A stretch of DNA of 64,000 nucleotides from an uncultured Ignavibacteria bacterium (GTDB lineage: Bacteria > Bacteroidota > Ignavibacteria > Kapaibacteriales > UBA2268): contig CAIOZA010000095.1 in assembly GCA_903862655.1 (NCBI GenBank), positions 1 through 64,000 on the forward strand. The letters run 5' to 3'. How positions within the stretch are numbered: position 1 is the first letter of the stretch; every line of letters begins with the position of its first letter. Position numbers and translations under genes: made by a program. Positions 8,134-17,486 of the stretch are shown here, one piece after another. Under the pieces are notes generated by a model. That model was not told the DNA's origin and made no database searches. It saw only the letters and a program-made list of their open reading frames with translations.

Positions 8134-10191
8134 ATGACACCATTAAAAATTGCTTTTTTATGGCATCAGCACCAACCATATTACAAAATTGAGGGAGAAT
8201 TTTTTCTGCCGTGGGTGCGATTGCATGGTATCAAGGATTATCTAGATATTATACTTCTTCTATTTGATTATCCTGAAGTAAAGCAGACATTCAATTTGGT
8301 TCCATCCTTAATGATGCAAATTGATGAATATGTATCCGGTGATACAGAAGATAAAATTCAGAGATTAACCAATCTGGATCATTCTAATCTTTCTTCAGAT
8401 GAGAAGACTGAAATCCTTCAATCTTTCTTCATCTGTAACGAAGAAAACATGATAACGCCCTATCCTCGTTATTCAGAAATATTCAACAGAAGTAGAAAAG
8501 AAAATTCAGTTGAAACTTTTACCGATCAGGATTGGCTTGATCTTCAGGTATGGTATAATCTGACGTGGTTCGGTCCGATTTCACGTCAGCGTCCTGAAAT
8601 AAGGCGCTTATTCAATAAGGGTAGAAATTTTACAACTGTTGAAAAGCAGATGATGATGGAAATCCAGAATGACATATTATCTTCAATTATGCCCAGCATG
8701 AAAAGGCTTCAGAACCTTGGTCAAATTGAACTTAGTGTCTCTTCTCTATATCACCCGATTCTCCCGTTGCTTTGTAATTCAAACTCTGCTTTGGAAGCAA
8801 TGCCCGGGAATAAAGTACCCAATCCACCATTTAGCTTTCCTGAAGATGCAGAATATCAGCTTGAGCAAAGTGTAAATTTTTATAAACAGAATTTTGATTG
8901 TAAACCGCAGGGAATGTGGCCATCAGAGGGTTCAATATCGGATGAAGCAATAGATCTTATTGTCAAATCTGGCATTAAATGGATAGCTACCGACGAACAG
9001 GTAATGATGGAAACACTGAACAATTCAGTCAACAGACTCGAAAGATTTTTTCCGAGAAAGTTTAATTCTAAATCCGGGGATATAACCATCTTGTTCCGTG
9101 ATCATTTTCTATCCGATATTATTGGTTTTAATTATTCAAGATGGGATGCAAAAGATGCTGCAACTGACTTTATCAACCGCTTGAAGTATGTAAGGTGGGA
9201 AATTTCAAGTCAATATGGCGAAGATAGTATAAAAAACGCAGTTGTACCAATCATCCTTGATGGTGAAAACTGCTGGGAATTTTTTAAGGAAAACGGTAAA
9301 CCTTTTCTGGAAGAACTTTACAAGCAATTCTCTGAATGTTCAGAATTGAAGACCGTAACAGTTTCAGAAGCAATTCTTGAGGCAGGTACTGCTTATGTTG
9401 AGCCGATAAGTCATGTTAGAGCAGGTTCATGGATAAATGCAAACTTTCATATCTGGATAGGTCAGGATGAGCATGTAAAAGCTTGGGAGATGCTCAGAGA
9501 GGCAAGAATAGCCGTGGAAGAAAGAAAGGACCTAATTACCTCGGATGCCTACGATAAAGCCATGAAAGAGATTTACATTTCTGAAGGTTCTGACTGGTTC
9601 TGGTGGTATTGTGATTCTCATCAGGCACCTAATAAAAAGGACTTCGATGTTATTTACCGGAAACATCTTGTAAATATTTACAACCTAATTGGCATAAATC
9701 CACCTGAAATACTGAATTATCCAATCGGAGCTAATATTGAACGCAAAGCTTTAAAAATGCCTGAGAGTGAAATAAACCCTGCAATAAATGGGTTGAAGGA
9801 AGATATTCTTTGGGTCGGAGCAGGAGTTATTGATGCAGGTGCAGGGATGGATGCGATGCACTCGAGTGGTGAAATTCTGGATAAAATTTTATTTGGAACA
9901 AATAATAACAAGATATTTTTTAGAGTTGATAGTAAAAGGAAGCTAAGAGCTGATGAGACTGTAATCTTAAATTTTAATTCTAATAAATATAAGATTGTAA
10001 TTTCTAATGAGTCTGTGACTTTAGACACTCAAGCTGAGATTTCTGAATTGATGTACTCGATTGCGGAAACCTGTACATTTTCGATAGATCGGAATCTAAT
10101 CGGCAAAGAATTTGAACTGTCCATTAAAACAAAAATCCCTGACGGAGAAGTGTTTTACCCGCGTCAGGGATATTTTCCTATAAAAGTTTGA
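8134..10191 (+). CDS. GH57-family glycoside hydrolase
   Basis: This cytoplasmic enzyme (685 residues, no signal peptide) belongs to glycoside hydrolase family 57, which acts on alpha-glucans such as glycogen by hydrolysis or glucanotransfer. GH57 signature regions are visible: HQHQPYY at 11-17, GMWPSEGS holding the likely nucleophile E265, IATDEQV, ILDGENCWEFF with likely acid/base D376, and INANFHIWIGQDEH. The open frame begins at a TTG at 8125 that overlaps the upstream stop. ATG 8134, three codons in, gives the normal GH57 N-terminus and is chosen. The exact substrate (amylase, transferase or branching type) cannot be set. Its last codons contain a hairpin (see 10135-10171). Confidence 0.9.
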   Translation: MTPLKIAFLWHQHQPYYKIEGEFFLPWVRLHGIKDYLDIILLLFDYPEVKQTFNLVPSLMMQIDEYVSGDTEDKIQRLTNLDHSNLSSDEKTEILQSFFICNEENMITPYPRYSEIFNRSRKENSVETFTDQDWLDLQVWYNLTWFGPISRQRPEIRRLFNKGRNFTTVEKQMMMEIQNDILSSIMPSMKRLQNLGQIELSVSSLYHPILPLLCNSNSALEAMPGNKVPNPPFSFPEDAEYQLEQSVNFYKQNFDCKPQGMWPSEGSISDEAIDLIVKSGIKWIATDEQVMMETLNNSVNRLERFFPRKFNSKSGDITILFRDHFLSDIIGFNYSRWDAKDAATDFINRLKYVRWEISSQYGEDSIKNAVVPIILDGENCWEFFKENGKPFLEELYKQFSECSELKTVTVSEAILEAGTAYVEPISHVRAGSWINANFHIWIGQDEHVKAWEMLREARIAVEERKDLITSDAYDKAMKEIYISEGSDWFWWYCDSHQAPNKKDFDVIYRKHLVNIYNLIGINPPEILNYPIGANIERKALKMPESEINPAINGLKEDILWVGAGVIDAGAGMDAMHSSGEILDKILFGTNNNKIFFRVDSKRKLRADETVILNFNSNKYKIVISNESVTLDTQAEISELMYSIAETCTFSIDRNLIGKEFELSIKTKIPDGEVFYPRQGYFPIKV
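10135..10171 (-). terminator. Minus-strand terminator inside the 3' end of the GH57 gene
   Basis: A perfect 10-bp stem (ATCCCTGACG at 10135-10144, CGTCAGGGAT at 10162-10171) is followed on the minus strand by TTTTTG. It begins about 20 bases beyond the batA stop. It therefore looks like the terminator of the bat operon, placed within the last codons of the convergent GH57 gene. Confidence 0.7.
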
Positions 10192-11184
10192 TTAAGGGAA
10201 TTTCCTGAGATAAAAATATCTAAGAAGTATTTCCAAAAGTAAAATTCCTATAGCAGCGATTGCAAATGGATGGAACTTCTCGTCGTGCCGTGAGAAAATA
10301 GATTCATCAATTTTAGTCTTCTCTAGTGTGTTAATTTCTTTATAAACACTTTCCAAGGCTTTATTACCTGTTGCTCTGTAATACTTTCCACCGGTACTGG
10401 TTGCTATGTCTTTTAGCAAGGCTTCATCGATTTGTACATCCACGTTGATGTATTGTTTGCCAAAGGGCGTTTCGACGGGATACGGTGCCTTCCCGCGCGT
10501 TCCTACCCCAATCGTATAAACTCTCACTCCAAAGGTCTTTGCAATTTCTGCTGCAGTCATCGGTGCAACTAGTCCGGTATTATTAATTCCATCAGTAAGA
10601 AGAATAACTACTTTACTTTTTGCTTTACTATCCTTGAGCCTGTCAACTGAAGTTGCCAATCCCATTCCAATTGCTGTGCCATCCTGAACCATGCCGGATT
10701 TAATAGATTTAAAGAGATTCTTTAGAACATCGTGATCAACTGTAATAGGACATTGTGTAAAGCTCTGTGCAGAGAAAATAACAAGCCCGATTCTGTCGTT
10801 CAGTCTGTCATCGATAAACTCCATAGCTGTTTTCTTAGCTGCTTCCAGTCTGTTTGGTTTAAAATCTTCAGAGAGCATTGAACCGGAAATATCCAAAGCT
10901 ATAACGATATCGATACCTTCAGTCTTAACAGAACGACTGCTCGAGCTGGATTGAGGTCTTGCAAGAATAATTACTATCAAACTTACTAAAATCAATCTTA
11001 AAATAAATGGAAGATGAATCAACTTTTGTTTCAAAGTTGCGTCGTTTTTCTCAAATGGCCTGATTGAAGGAAAAGTGAGTGATGTATATTGTTTCTTATG
11101 CTTGAACACATACCAAACAATCATCAATGGAATTAGTACAAACAACCAGAATAATTCGGGGTTAGCGAACTGATATGGTGTCAT
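10192..11184 (-). CDS. batA: BatA-like von Willebrand factor A membrane protein
   Basis: This 330-residue protein has two N-terminal membrane segments (about 11-27 and 58-76), a VWA domain, and a C-terminal membrane helix (about 306-325). The metal-binding MIDAS motif is intact: DISGS at 98-102, a Thr in QDGTAIGMG, and LLTDG. This is the standard layout of BatA/BatB proteins from MoxR-linked aerotolerance operons, where they may act with the ATPase in envelope stress or complex maturation. The start overlaps the upstream BatD-like gene by 4 bases (ATGA), with an AGGAGG ribosome-binding site inside that gene. It is the last gene of the operon. Confidence 0.88.
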   Translation of the reverse strand: MTPYQFANPELFWLFVLIPLMIVWYVFKHKKQYTSLTFPSIRPFEKNDATLKQKLIHLPFILRLILVSLIVIILARPQSSSSSRSVKTEGIDIVIALDISGSMLSEDFKPNRLEAAKKTAMEFIDDRLNDRIGLVIFSAQSFTQCPITVDHDVLKNLFKSIKSGMVQDGTAIGMGLATSVDRLKDSKAKSKVVILLTDGINNTGLVAPMTAAEIAKTFGVRVYTIGVGTRGKAPYPVETPFGKQYINVDVQIDEALLKDIATSTGGKYYRATGNKALESVYKEINTLEKTKIDESIFSRHDEKFHPFAIAAIGILLLEILLRYFYLRKFP

Positions 11185-12128
11185 TCCGTACCTCCTGTTG
11201 TCTCCGGCACTGCTACTTGAGACTGACGTGCAGTACTTCTGACGAAGTCTAATGAAGAATTCATGCAGAATGAGTTTTCGTCCGGCAAAGGCGAATATTT
11301 TGCAAACTTAGCTAAATCAGCAATCGATAGAGTGTTTTTTAGGTCATTAATGAGATTACTACTTAATTTTATTTCCTGTAAGGATGAAATAATCTCAGCG
11401 GTTGTCATTTCCATAGCAATAAATGAAAACCGTCTTTCAATATAAGTCCTAACAATATCAGATAAACGAATGTGATATGTTTTAACAGATCCTTTTTGCC
11501 AGAGCTTCTCGTTATCCAGTTGTTTTAAAGCTTCCAATGCTATAATATGTGGATCTATATGAGGATCATAGCCGTCAATCAGCAATTTAGATTTGTGATA
11601 CTTTTTAACTAAAAAGTAGCCGATTCCAATCCCCAACAACACAACTAAACCAGCAATGATATAATAAATATAATCCCAGATTGAGAACGGGATTTCAGCA
11701 GGAGGTTTGATATCTTTAAAACCGGAGGCAGTATCCACCTTCATTGTATTAAATTTGAGCTGGACTAAATTTGACTGAACCGTTACAAAAGAATCACCAT
11801 TGTTGTAGGCTGCTTCAAATGGTGGCAGAGAATATACACCTGAATCAAAGCATGTAATCACAAAACTCTGTGATAATTGAAATGCATTATTTAAATTTGA
11901 TGTATCTATGTTCGTTCTAGCAAGAAATTCTATCTTACCTATTGAATCAGGCACAGCCGGGAACCTGACCTCAAGTTTCTTATCCGATTTAAAAATAAGC
12001 TTGATTTTTGCCTGATCACCGATCATCAGATTATTAGTATCGAGGACAGCTCTAAAATTTACATTCTGAGCATTAAGAACATTAAAAATCAGAAGAGCTA
12101 TTGATACGCTTAAAAATTGTCTAAACAT
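11181..12128 (-). CDS. BatD-like membrane protein
   Basis: A signal peptide (to about residue 20) leads into a beta-rich extracytoplasmic domain of about 110 residues. A single membrane helix follows near 153-175 (YIIAGLVVLLGIGIGYFLV), then a helical cytoplasmic region. This is the shape of short BatD or DUF4381-like proteins that accompany BatA. At 315 residues it is shorter than many BatD proteins. The stop overlaps the batA start by 4 bases, and the large T9SS protein gene ends 6 bases from its start, so all are translated from one message. Function is inferred from the neighbourhood. Confidence 0.7.
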   Translation of the reverse strand: MFRQFLSVSIALLIFNVLNAQNVNFRAVLDTNNLMIGDQAKIKLIFKSDKKLEVRFPAVPDSIGKIEFLARTNIDTSNLNNAFQLSQSFVITCFDSGVYSLPPFEAAYNNGDSFVTVQSNLVQLKFNTMKVDTASGFKDIKPPAEIPFSIWDYIYYIIAGLVVLLGIGIGYFLVKKYHKSKLLIDGYDPHIDPHIIALEALKQLDNEKLWQKGSVKTYHIRLSDIVRTYIERRFSFIAMEMTTAEIISSLQEIKLSSNLINDLKNTLSIADLAKFAKYSPLPDENSFCMNSSLDFVRSTARQSQVAVPETTGGTE

Positions 12129-12134
12129 AAGATT

Positions 12135-15100
12135 CTACTTAATAATTGATATCTTTTGTGAAATTATTTTTCCATTAAAGCAAATAGCCAATGAATAAAA
12201 GCCCTGATTTATGTTATTCAGATTAAAATCTATAAAATTGTTACCATTAGTGAAGAATTTCGATTCCAACGGTATTTGTCGAACCCCCAATAGATCTATC
12301 AGCACAAAATCAACTTTACCAGATTTAGGTATGTTAAATTCAACAGAAAGATCACCTTTACTCGGATTTGGATAAATAATATTTATTCTAAACTCAGGAT
12401 TGTAATTTGCGGTTACCGATGCAGATATAATTGTCTTAAAGTTAATGTTCTTAGAGCTGATCCCTTCTCCATCAGCATCTTTAGAACTGACTCGCCAGTA
12501 ATATCTTCTGTTTTCTTCCAGATTTGAAAGAGAGAAGGTTGTGCCGGTAATACTTGTATCAATAATCATTGTACCAAAAGTCAAAGATTTTGATACCTGA
12601 AGGTGATACATTGTAGCACCATTGGCTGCATTCCAAGATAAAGTTACATTTAATGGGATATTTTCTGATGTTGCCGGTGGATAAGTAAGTTCCGGCGGAG
12701 CAGGCAGAGTTAAAAAGCTCCAAACAACAGACGGAAGACTAAGACCACCTGAATTTACAGCAAAAATCCTCCAATAATATTTAACTATACCTTGCTCCAG
12801 ATTAGAAGCCAAGTACATTGTATCCTTTATTCCACCAATAGTTTGAACAATATTTGCAAAGGCAGGATCCTTAGAGATTTCGATTTTATACACATAAGCA
12901 TTCGGAACAGCTAACCATGACAATTTTACATCTGTCTTTATCCCTCTTTTACCATCAAATGGTAAAGACAGGACAGGGACAGTCGGAACAGCAGGCAGAT
13001 CAGTAACATTTGCAGTAAAAGTTCCCAAGCCATGAGTACCAACGGCTACCAAACCATCAAGATCACGAACATCCATCATATCTACAACAGAATTGCCAAT
13101 TGACTCTGATCCTTCCTGAATCCAGACAGTATTCATACCATCAAGATAAGCTGTTGCGTAAAGCCCGGTGCTTGTTCCAGCAAGAAATAAATTCTTCCCT
13201 TTTACCGGAAGTATGCTAATCCAGTTTACAGCTGGCCCATTGCCACCACCAAACTGATTTTCCTCCAGATTTCCGGAAACTGGTACCCAGTTTGTACCGG
13301 CATCTGTAGTCAAAAAGATACTCAGAATACTGTAATTATTGTAAGAAATCAGAACCATTTTTGAATCATTGGGATTAACTGCGATAGAACTGATATATCC
13401 TTTAGGTAGATTGGATGTTGTAATATTCGATACTTTTGCAGTAGTATTTGAATTATCAATTCTAAATATCCCACCTAATGAAGTGCCATAGTATGTAACA
13501 TTTGCCGGAACTTTTGAAATGCCAACGGCTGTGATGAATCCATCGGGTATCCTTGTTTGCCCCAGACTATCCCACCCAATTGAAGTAGAGTCCTTTGTAG
13601 TTTGCATTGGAATACTACTGAGATTATTATTCCGCCATAGAATTTTTCCGCCTGCCAGATACATTCTGTTATTGTCAGCAGGGTCAAGTTTAAATGGGGT
13701 ATTCCAAATAAAATCTCTTCCACCATCAGGATCAATTCTTGTTTTTGTAACTACATTGCCATTGTTATCGAGCTTTAGTCTCCAGACTTTGATCTTAGGC
13801 TGAGCCATTGCATTGTGTGATGTATAAATGATATTAGGATCGGATGAAATTGCACAATTGAAACCATCACTACCAGTTGGGCTTGTCCATGCATCATTAA
13901 CATTTGAAGATTTAGTGAGAAGAGTTCCATTATCCTGCAAACCGCCCAAAATCCTATCATCCACCTGAGAATGATCAATAGCAATTGAATAGAACTGTGT
14001 TGTATAATAGGCATTGTTCAGATCAACATATTTCATTGCTGGTTCCAAGCAGTCTAATGTTTTGTGAACTCCGCCATCTGAACCTGTGTAAAGAACATTT
14101 GAATTATTTGGATGAAACACTAAAGCATGAATATCAGGATGGTGATTAGGATAAACGCTATAATCAGGTGTCCAGAATTTATCATTATTATAACCACCTA
14201 CCCAGGTGTAATTTTCCGGTGTATTGAATCCGTCAGTAGATCTATACACATTGGTACCGCCAATGAAGACTACTTCAGGATTGTCAGGCTTTACAGAGAT
14301 TACGAGATCATAACTACCCTGAGAACTAATTTGTCCGCGGATATTCTCAAGTGGTTTGGGTAAATTTAGTGATCTGTCTTCCCAAACAGCTCCGGCACCT
14401 GTTCCATCCCCGGATTTGTAGGTATATTTCCAGAATCCATGCCAAAGACTGTCACCCTGTATGCTGATTGTTAAAATACCGCTACCGGGAGTCTCAGCAA
14501 GGAAATACACCTGATTTTCATCGGAAGGAGAAACACCAACTACAATACGATTGTATTTGGCTGGCATGAATTGCGGTGTAATGTTTATCCATTTAACACC
14601 ATCGATAGAACGATAAATCCCTTTAGTTACAGAGCCCTTAACGTCATAAGCTTTTTGACTAAGAGTTGCGTAGAATACTCCATTTGGAGAAATTGTTATG
14701 TCGGAAAAATAACTTCTGTCATTACCATATCCGCCAAGAACAGTTGCCCAGGTTTTTCCACCGTCAGTACTTCTCATAATTGCACCGCCACAGGTTGCGG
14801 CTAGAATTTCATCCTGAGTTACATTTTTATGATTCACAACCATGTTCCAAACATAATCGAAAGGATTATCCCAGGATACAGGGGATCCAATTGCAGTTGA
14901 AGGCAACACGTTCCATGTTAGTCCGGCATCAGTTGATTTGAAAATTCCATTACCAGAAATATCAGCCGAGTTGCCCCAGAATTCTCCCGTTCCATAATAC
15001 CAAATGTTTTCTTTGCCAGAACGCTTATCCTGAACTACACAGCTCACAGAACTCAGTTGATTAAGGGCTGTGGTTCTCTGCCACGATTGTCCATCATTGT

Positions 15101-15488
15101 TTGACAGCCACATTCCACCTGAGACGCCTCCGGCAAGAATTCTTGAAGTATTTTTCAAATCAATGGCTAAAGCCCTTGTTCTGCCTCCAACATTTATAGG
15201 ACCGCGCTGATTCCATTGATTTGATAATTGATTGTTATTTCTGAATTTTGAATTATTAAGTGAACCGGGAAGTGTAGAAGCAAATGCAAGCTCTTTAGCC
15301 CTGATATCATGAGGAATCTCGCCTGTAGAAATGTCCCTTAGCCGAAGAGTCATCCACTTGAATTTATCACTAATACCATAGTCATCCATAGGTGAAGAAC
15401 TTTGCTTAATGTTCAGCACTTTGTTAGCAAAAAAGAATGCCACAACAAAAGCACTTAGAAATAATAATGATAACAACAGCTTCTTCAT
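12135..15488 (-). CDS. Large secreted sialidase/VPS10-like beta-propeller protein with Fn3 domains and T9SS sorting domain
   Basis: The frame extends to 15536, but the ATG at 15488 (MKKLLLSLLFLSAFVVAFFF) gives the signal peptide, leaving 1,117 residues. The N-terminal two-thirds carries repeated Asp-box motifs (SNNDGQSW, STDAGLTW, STDGGKTW, TTDAGTNW), typical of sialidase- or VPS10-like propellers. Sialidase catalytic residues are not evident, so an enzyme call is not justified. Two fibronectin-III-like domains follow (near LSWLAVPNAYVYKIEIS and LSWNAANGATMYHLQVS). The C-terminus (IIYPNPSKGDLSVEF to the end) is a type A T9SS sorting domain, so surface display or release is expected. It lies inside the moxR-bat operon, 13 bases after the DUF58 gene and 6 before the BatD-like gene. 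Confidence 0.85.
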   Translation of the reverse strand: MKKLLLSLLFLSAFVVAFFFANKVLNIKQSSSPMDDYGISDKFKWMTLRLRDISTGEIPHDIRAKELAFASTLPGSLNNSKFRNNNQLSNQWNQRGPINVGGRTRALAIDLKNTSRILAGGVSGGMWLSNNDGQSWQRTTALNQLSSVSCVVQDKRSGKENIWYYGTGEFWGNSADISGNGIFKSTDAGLTWNVLPSTAIGSPVSWDNPFDYVWNMVVNHKNVTQDEILAATCGGAIMRSTDGGKTWATVLGGYGNDRSYFSDITISPNGVFYATLSQKAYDVKGSVTKGIYRSIDGVKWINITPQFMPAKYNRIVVGVSPSDENQVYFLAETPGSGILTISIQGDSLWHGFWKYTYKSGDGTGAGAVWEDRSLNLPKPLENIRGQISSQGSYDLVISVKPDNPEVVFIGGTNVYRSTDGFNTPENYTWVGGYNNDKFWTPDYSVYPNHHPDIHALVFHPNNSNVLYTGSDGGVHKTLDCLEPAMKYVDLNNAYYTTQFYSIAIDHSQVDDRILGGLQDNGTLLTKSSNVNDAWTSPTGSDGFNCAISSDPNIIYTSHNAMAQPKIKVWRLKLDNNGNVVTKTRIDPDGGRDFIWNTPFKLDPADNNRMYLAGGKILWRNNNLSSIPMQTTKDSTSIGWDSLGQTRIPDGFITAVGISKVPANVTYYGTSLGGIFRIDNSNTTAKVSNITTSNLPKGYISSIAVNPNDSKMVLISYNNYSILSIFLTTDAGTNWVPVSGNLEENQFGGGNGPAVNWISILPVKGKNLFLAGTSTGLYATAYLDGMNTVWIQEGSESIGNSVVDMMDVRDLDGLVAVGTHGLGTFTANVTDLPAVPTVPVLSLPFDGKRGIKTDVKLSWLAVPNAYVYKIEISKDPAFANIVQTIGGIKDTMYLASNLEQGIVKYYWRIFAVNSGGLSLPSVVWSFLTLPAPPELTYPPATSENIPLNVTLSWNAANGATMYHLQVSKSLTFGTMIIDTSITGTTFSLSNLEENRRYYWRVSSKDADGEGISSKNINFKTIISASVTANYNPEFRINIIYPNPSKGDLSVEFNIPKSGKVDFVLIDLLGVRQIPLESKFFTNGNNFIDFNLNNINQGFYSLAICFNGKIISQKISIIK

Positions 15489-15501
15489 ATATTTCTCATT
15501 T

Positions 15502-16377
15502 CTAAATCCGGTTACCTCTTTTTTTGAAAAATTCAATCAGAGGAGATATGTAAGATTGATTAGTTGCAATGCTAATTTTATCAATTTTGTTTCTGGATAA
15601 AATCTCGTTTAACTCTTTTTGTCTTTGATTCCATGTGGTGGTGAAGTTATTCCTGACTTTTTCACTGGAAGTGTCAACCCAAATTGATTTACCTGACTCA
15701 GAATCTTTCATTAAAATCAATCCGGCATCCGGAAGTTCGAATTCTCTCGGATCGAATATCTGAACAGCGATCGTATCATGTTTCTTACTGGAAATTTTAA
15801 GGGCTTCATTAAATCCATTGTCAATAAAATCAGACAGAATGAAGACGATACCACGCTTTTTGATTACATTAAGAGTGAATTTGAGTACTTGAGATATATC
15901 CGTGCCGGAGCTTTGAGGTTCAAAATTCAAAAGTTCCCTGATTATCCTCAGAATGTGACTTTTGCCTTTCTTTGGAGGTATGAATTTTTCAATCTTATCG
16001 CTGAAAAAAACAACACCTATTTTGTCATTGTTCTGTAATGAAGAAAACGAAAGTACTGCACATAGCTCTGTGATCAGATCCTTCTTCTGCTGAACAGTTG
16101 TACCAAACTTGCCGGACGAGCTAACGTCAACAAGTAGAACAACAGTAAGTTCTCTTTCCTCTTCGAATACCTTTACATAAGGATGAGTATATCTCGCCGT
16201 AACGTTCCAGTCAATATTTCTGATATCGTCACCATACTGATACTCACGTACTTCGCTGAAAGACATACCCTTGCCTTTGAATGCACTATGGTATTCCCCG
16301 GAGAAGATATTACGGGATAATCCTCTGGTTCTGATTTCTATTTTTCTTACTTTTTTTAAAAGTTCAGATGTTTCCAT
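15502..16377 (-). CDS. DUF58-domain protein (MoxR-associated, VWA-like)
   Basis: This 291-residue soluble protein belongs to the DUF58 family that pairs with MoxR ATPases. The signature region YGDDIRNIDWNVTARYTHPYVK lies near residues 48-70 (the visible core is DIRNIDWNVTAR). It is followed by a VWA-like fold with DVSSSGKFG in the MIDAS position. In the family, DUF58 is thought to link a MoxR ATPase to VWA targets. The gene is 16 bases downstream of moxR and 13 bases upstream of the T9SS protein gene, so it is co-transcribed with both. Confidence 0.88.
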   Translation of the reverse strand: METSELLKKVRKIEIRTRGLSRNIFSGEYHSAFKGKGMSFSEVREYQYGDDIRNIDWNVTARYTHPYVKVFEEERELTVVLLVDVSSSGKFGTTVQQKKDLITELCAVLSFSSLQNNDKIGVVFFSDKIEKFIPPKKGKSHILRIIRELLNFEPQSSGTDISQVLKFTLNVIKKRGIVFILSDFIDNGFNEALKISSKKHDTIAVQIFDPREFELPDAGLILMKDSESGKSIWVDTSSEKVRNNFTTTWNQRQKELNEILSRNKIDKISIATNQSYISPLIEFFKKRGNRI

Positions 16378-16393
16378 TATTATCGCCTGATTA

Positions 16394-17380
16394 TTAGGGC
16401 ACTTCGATAGTGTTTAAAATTTTATTGATAATGTCTTCAGTTGTGATATTATCAGCCTCAGCTTCATAAGTTAGTCCGATTCTGTGCCTGAGAACATCGT
16501 GAGACAATGCTCTAATATCCTCCGGTATGACATAGCCTCTTCTCTTTATAAAAGCATAAGCCTTTGCAGCCAATGCCAGATTAATTGAGCCTCTGGGTGA
16601 AATTCCATAAGAGATAAGTGGTTTTATTTCTCCAAGTTTATAATCATCCGGAAAACGAGTCGCAAATACTATATCAAGTATATATCTTTCAATTTTATCA
16701 TCCATATAAACATCTTTAACTATATCCCTTGCAGTTATGATGTCCTGTGGCTTAACAACCTGACTAATCAAAGGAATCAAACTGGATAGATTCTGTTTCA
16801 TGATTAAAGATTCTTCTTCACGGCTTGGATATGTGATGATAAGCTTCAACATGAACCGGTCAATCTGTGCTTCCGGCAAAGGATAAGTTCCTTCCTGCTC
16901 AAGAGGATTCTGTGTAGCCATAACCAGGAATGGATCGGGTAGTTTATAAGTCTCATCACCGATCGTAACCTGACGTTCCTGCATAGCTTCGAGCATAGCA
17001 CTTTGAACTTTGGCTGGAGCTCGGTTAACTTCATCTGCTAGAATGAAGTTTGCAAAGATTGGACCTTTGCGAACGGCAAATTCTTCTCTTTTCTGATTGT
17101 AGATCAATGTACCTATCAAGTCAGCAGGGAGTAAATCGGGAGTGAATTGAATTCTCTGGAATTTTGCATCAATAGCGCTCGCCAGTGTTTTGATGCTCAA
17201 AGTTTTGGCTAATCCCGGAACACCTTCGAGCAGGATATGACCATTGGATAATAGTCCAATCAGCAATCTTTCAACCATTTGTTTCTGACCAACGATCACC
17301 TTGGAAATCTCCATCATTAGGATGTCAACAAATGCGCTTTGCTGTTGAATTTTTTCGTTAAGTTCTCTGATGTCTGTCAT
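16394..17380 (-). CDS. moxR: MoxR-family AAA+ ATPase
   Basis: This 328-residue AAA+ ATPase has Walker A GVPGLAKT at 53-60, Walker B FILADEVNRAP at about 112-122, sensor 1 ATQNP at 155-159, and the LPEAQIDRF motif typical of MoxR. MoxR proteins act as chaperone-like ATPases with VWA proteins. It is the first gene of a five-gene minus-strand operon: moxR, DUF58, T9SS propeller protein, BatD-like, batA. The 106-base AT-rich gap upstream of it separates the operon from the glycosyltransferase gene and probably holds its promoter. Confidence 0.93.
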   Translation of the reverse strand: MTDIRELNEKIQQQSAFVDILMMEISKVIVGQKQMVERLLIGLLSNGHILLEGVPGLAKTLSIKTLASAIDAKFQRIQFTPDLLPADLIGTLIYNQKREEFAVRKGPIFANFILADEVNRAPAKVQSAMLEAMQERQVTIGDETYKLPDPFLVMATQNPLEQEGTYPLPEAQIDRFMLKLIITYPSREEESLIMKQNLSSLIPLISQVVKPQDIITARDIVKDVYMDDKIERYILDIVFATRFPDDYKLGEIKPLISYGISPRGSINLALAAKAYAFIKRRGYVIPEDIRALSHDVLRHRIGLTYEAEADNITTEDIINKILNTIEVP

Positions 17381-17486
17381 AATTATTTACCAAAAATATT
17401 CATTTAAATTTTTTAACAACTTTTTAACGAAGAATGATACGAAAAATTATAAAAAAAGTTTTCTTTTTTTTAAAGATATGTAATTT

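Noticed and set aside
12135-15488. Active sialidase
   Set aside because: Asp-box repeats are structural and occur in many propellers; the arginine triad and catalytic Tyr/Glu pattern are not evident.
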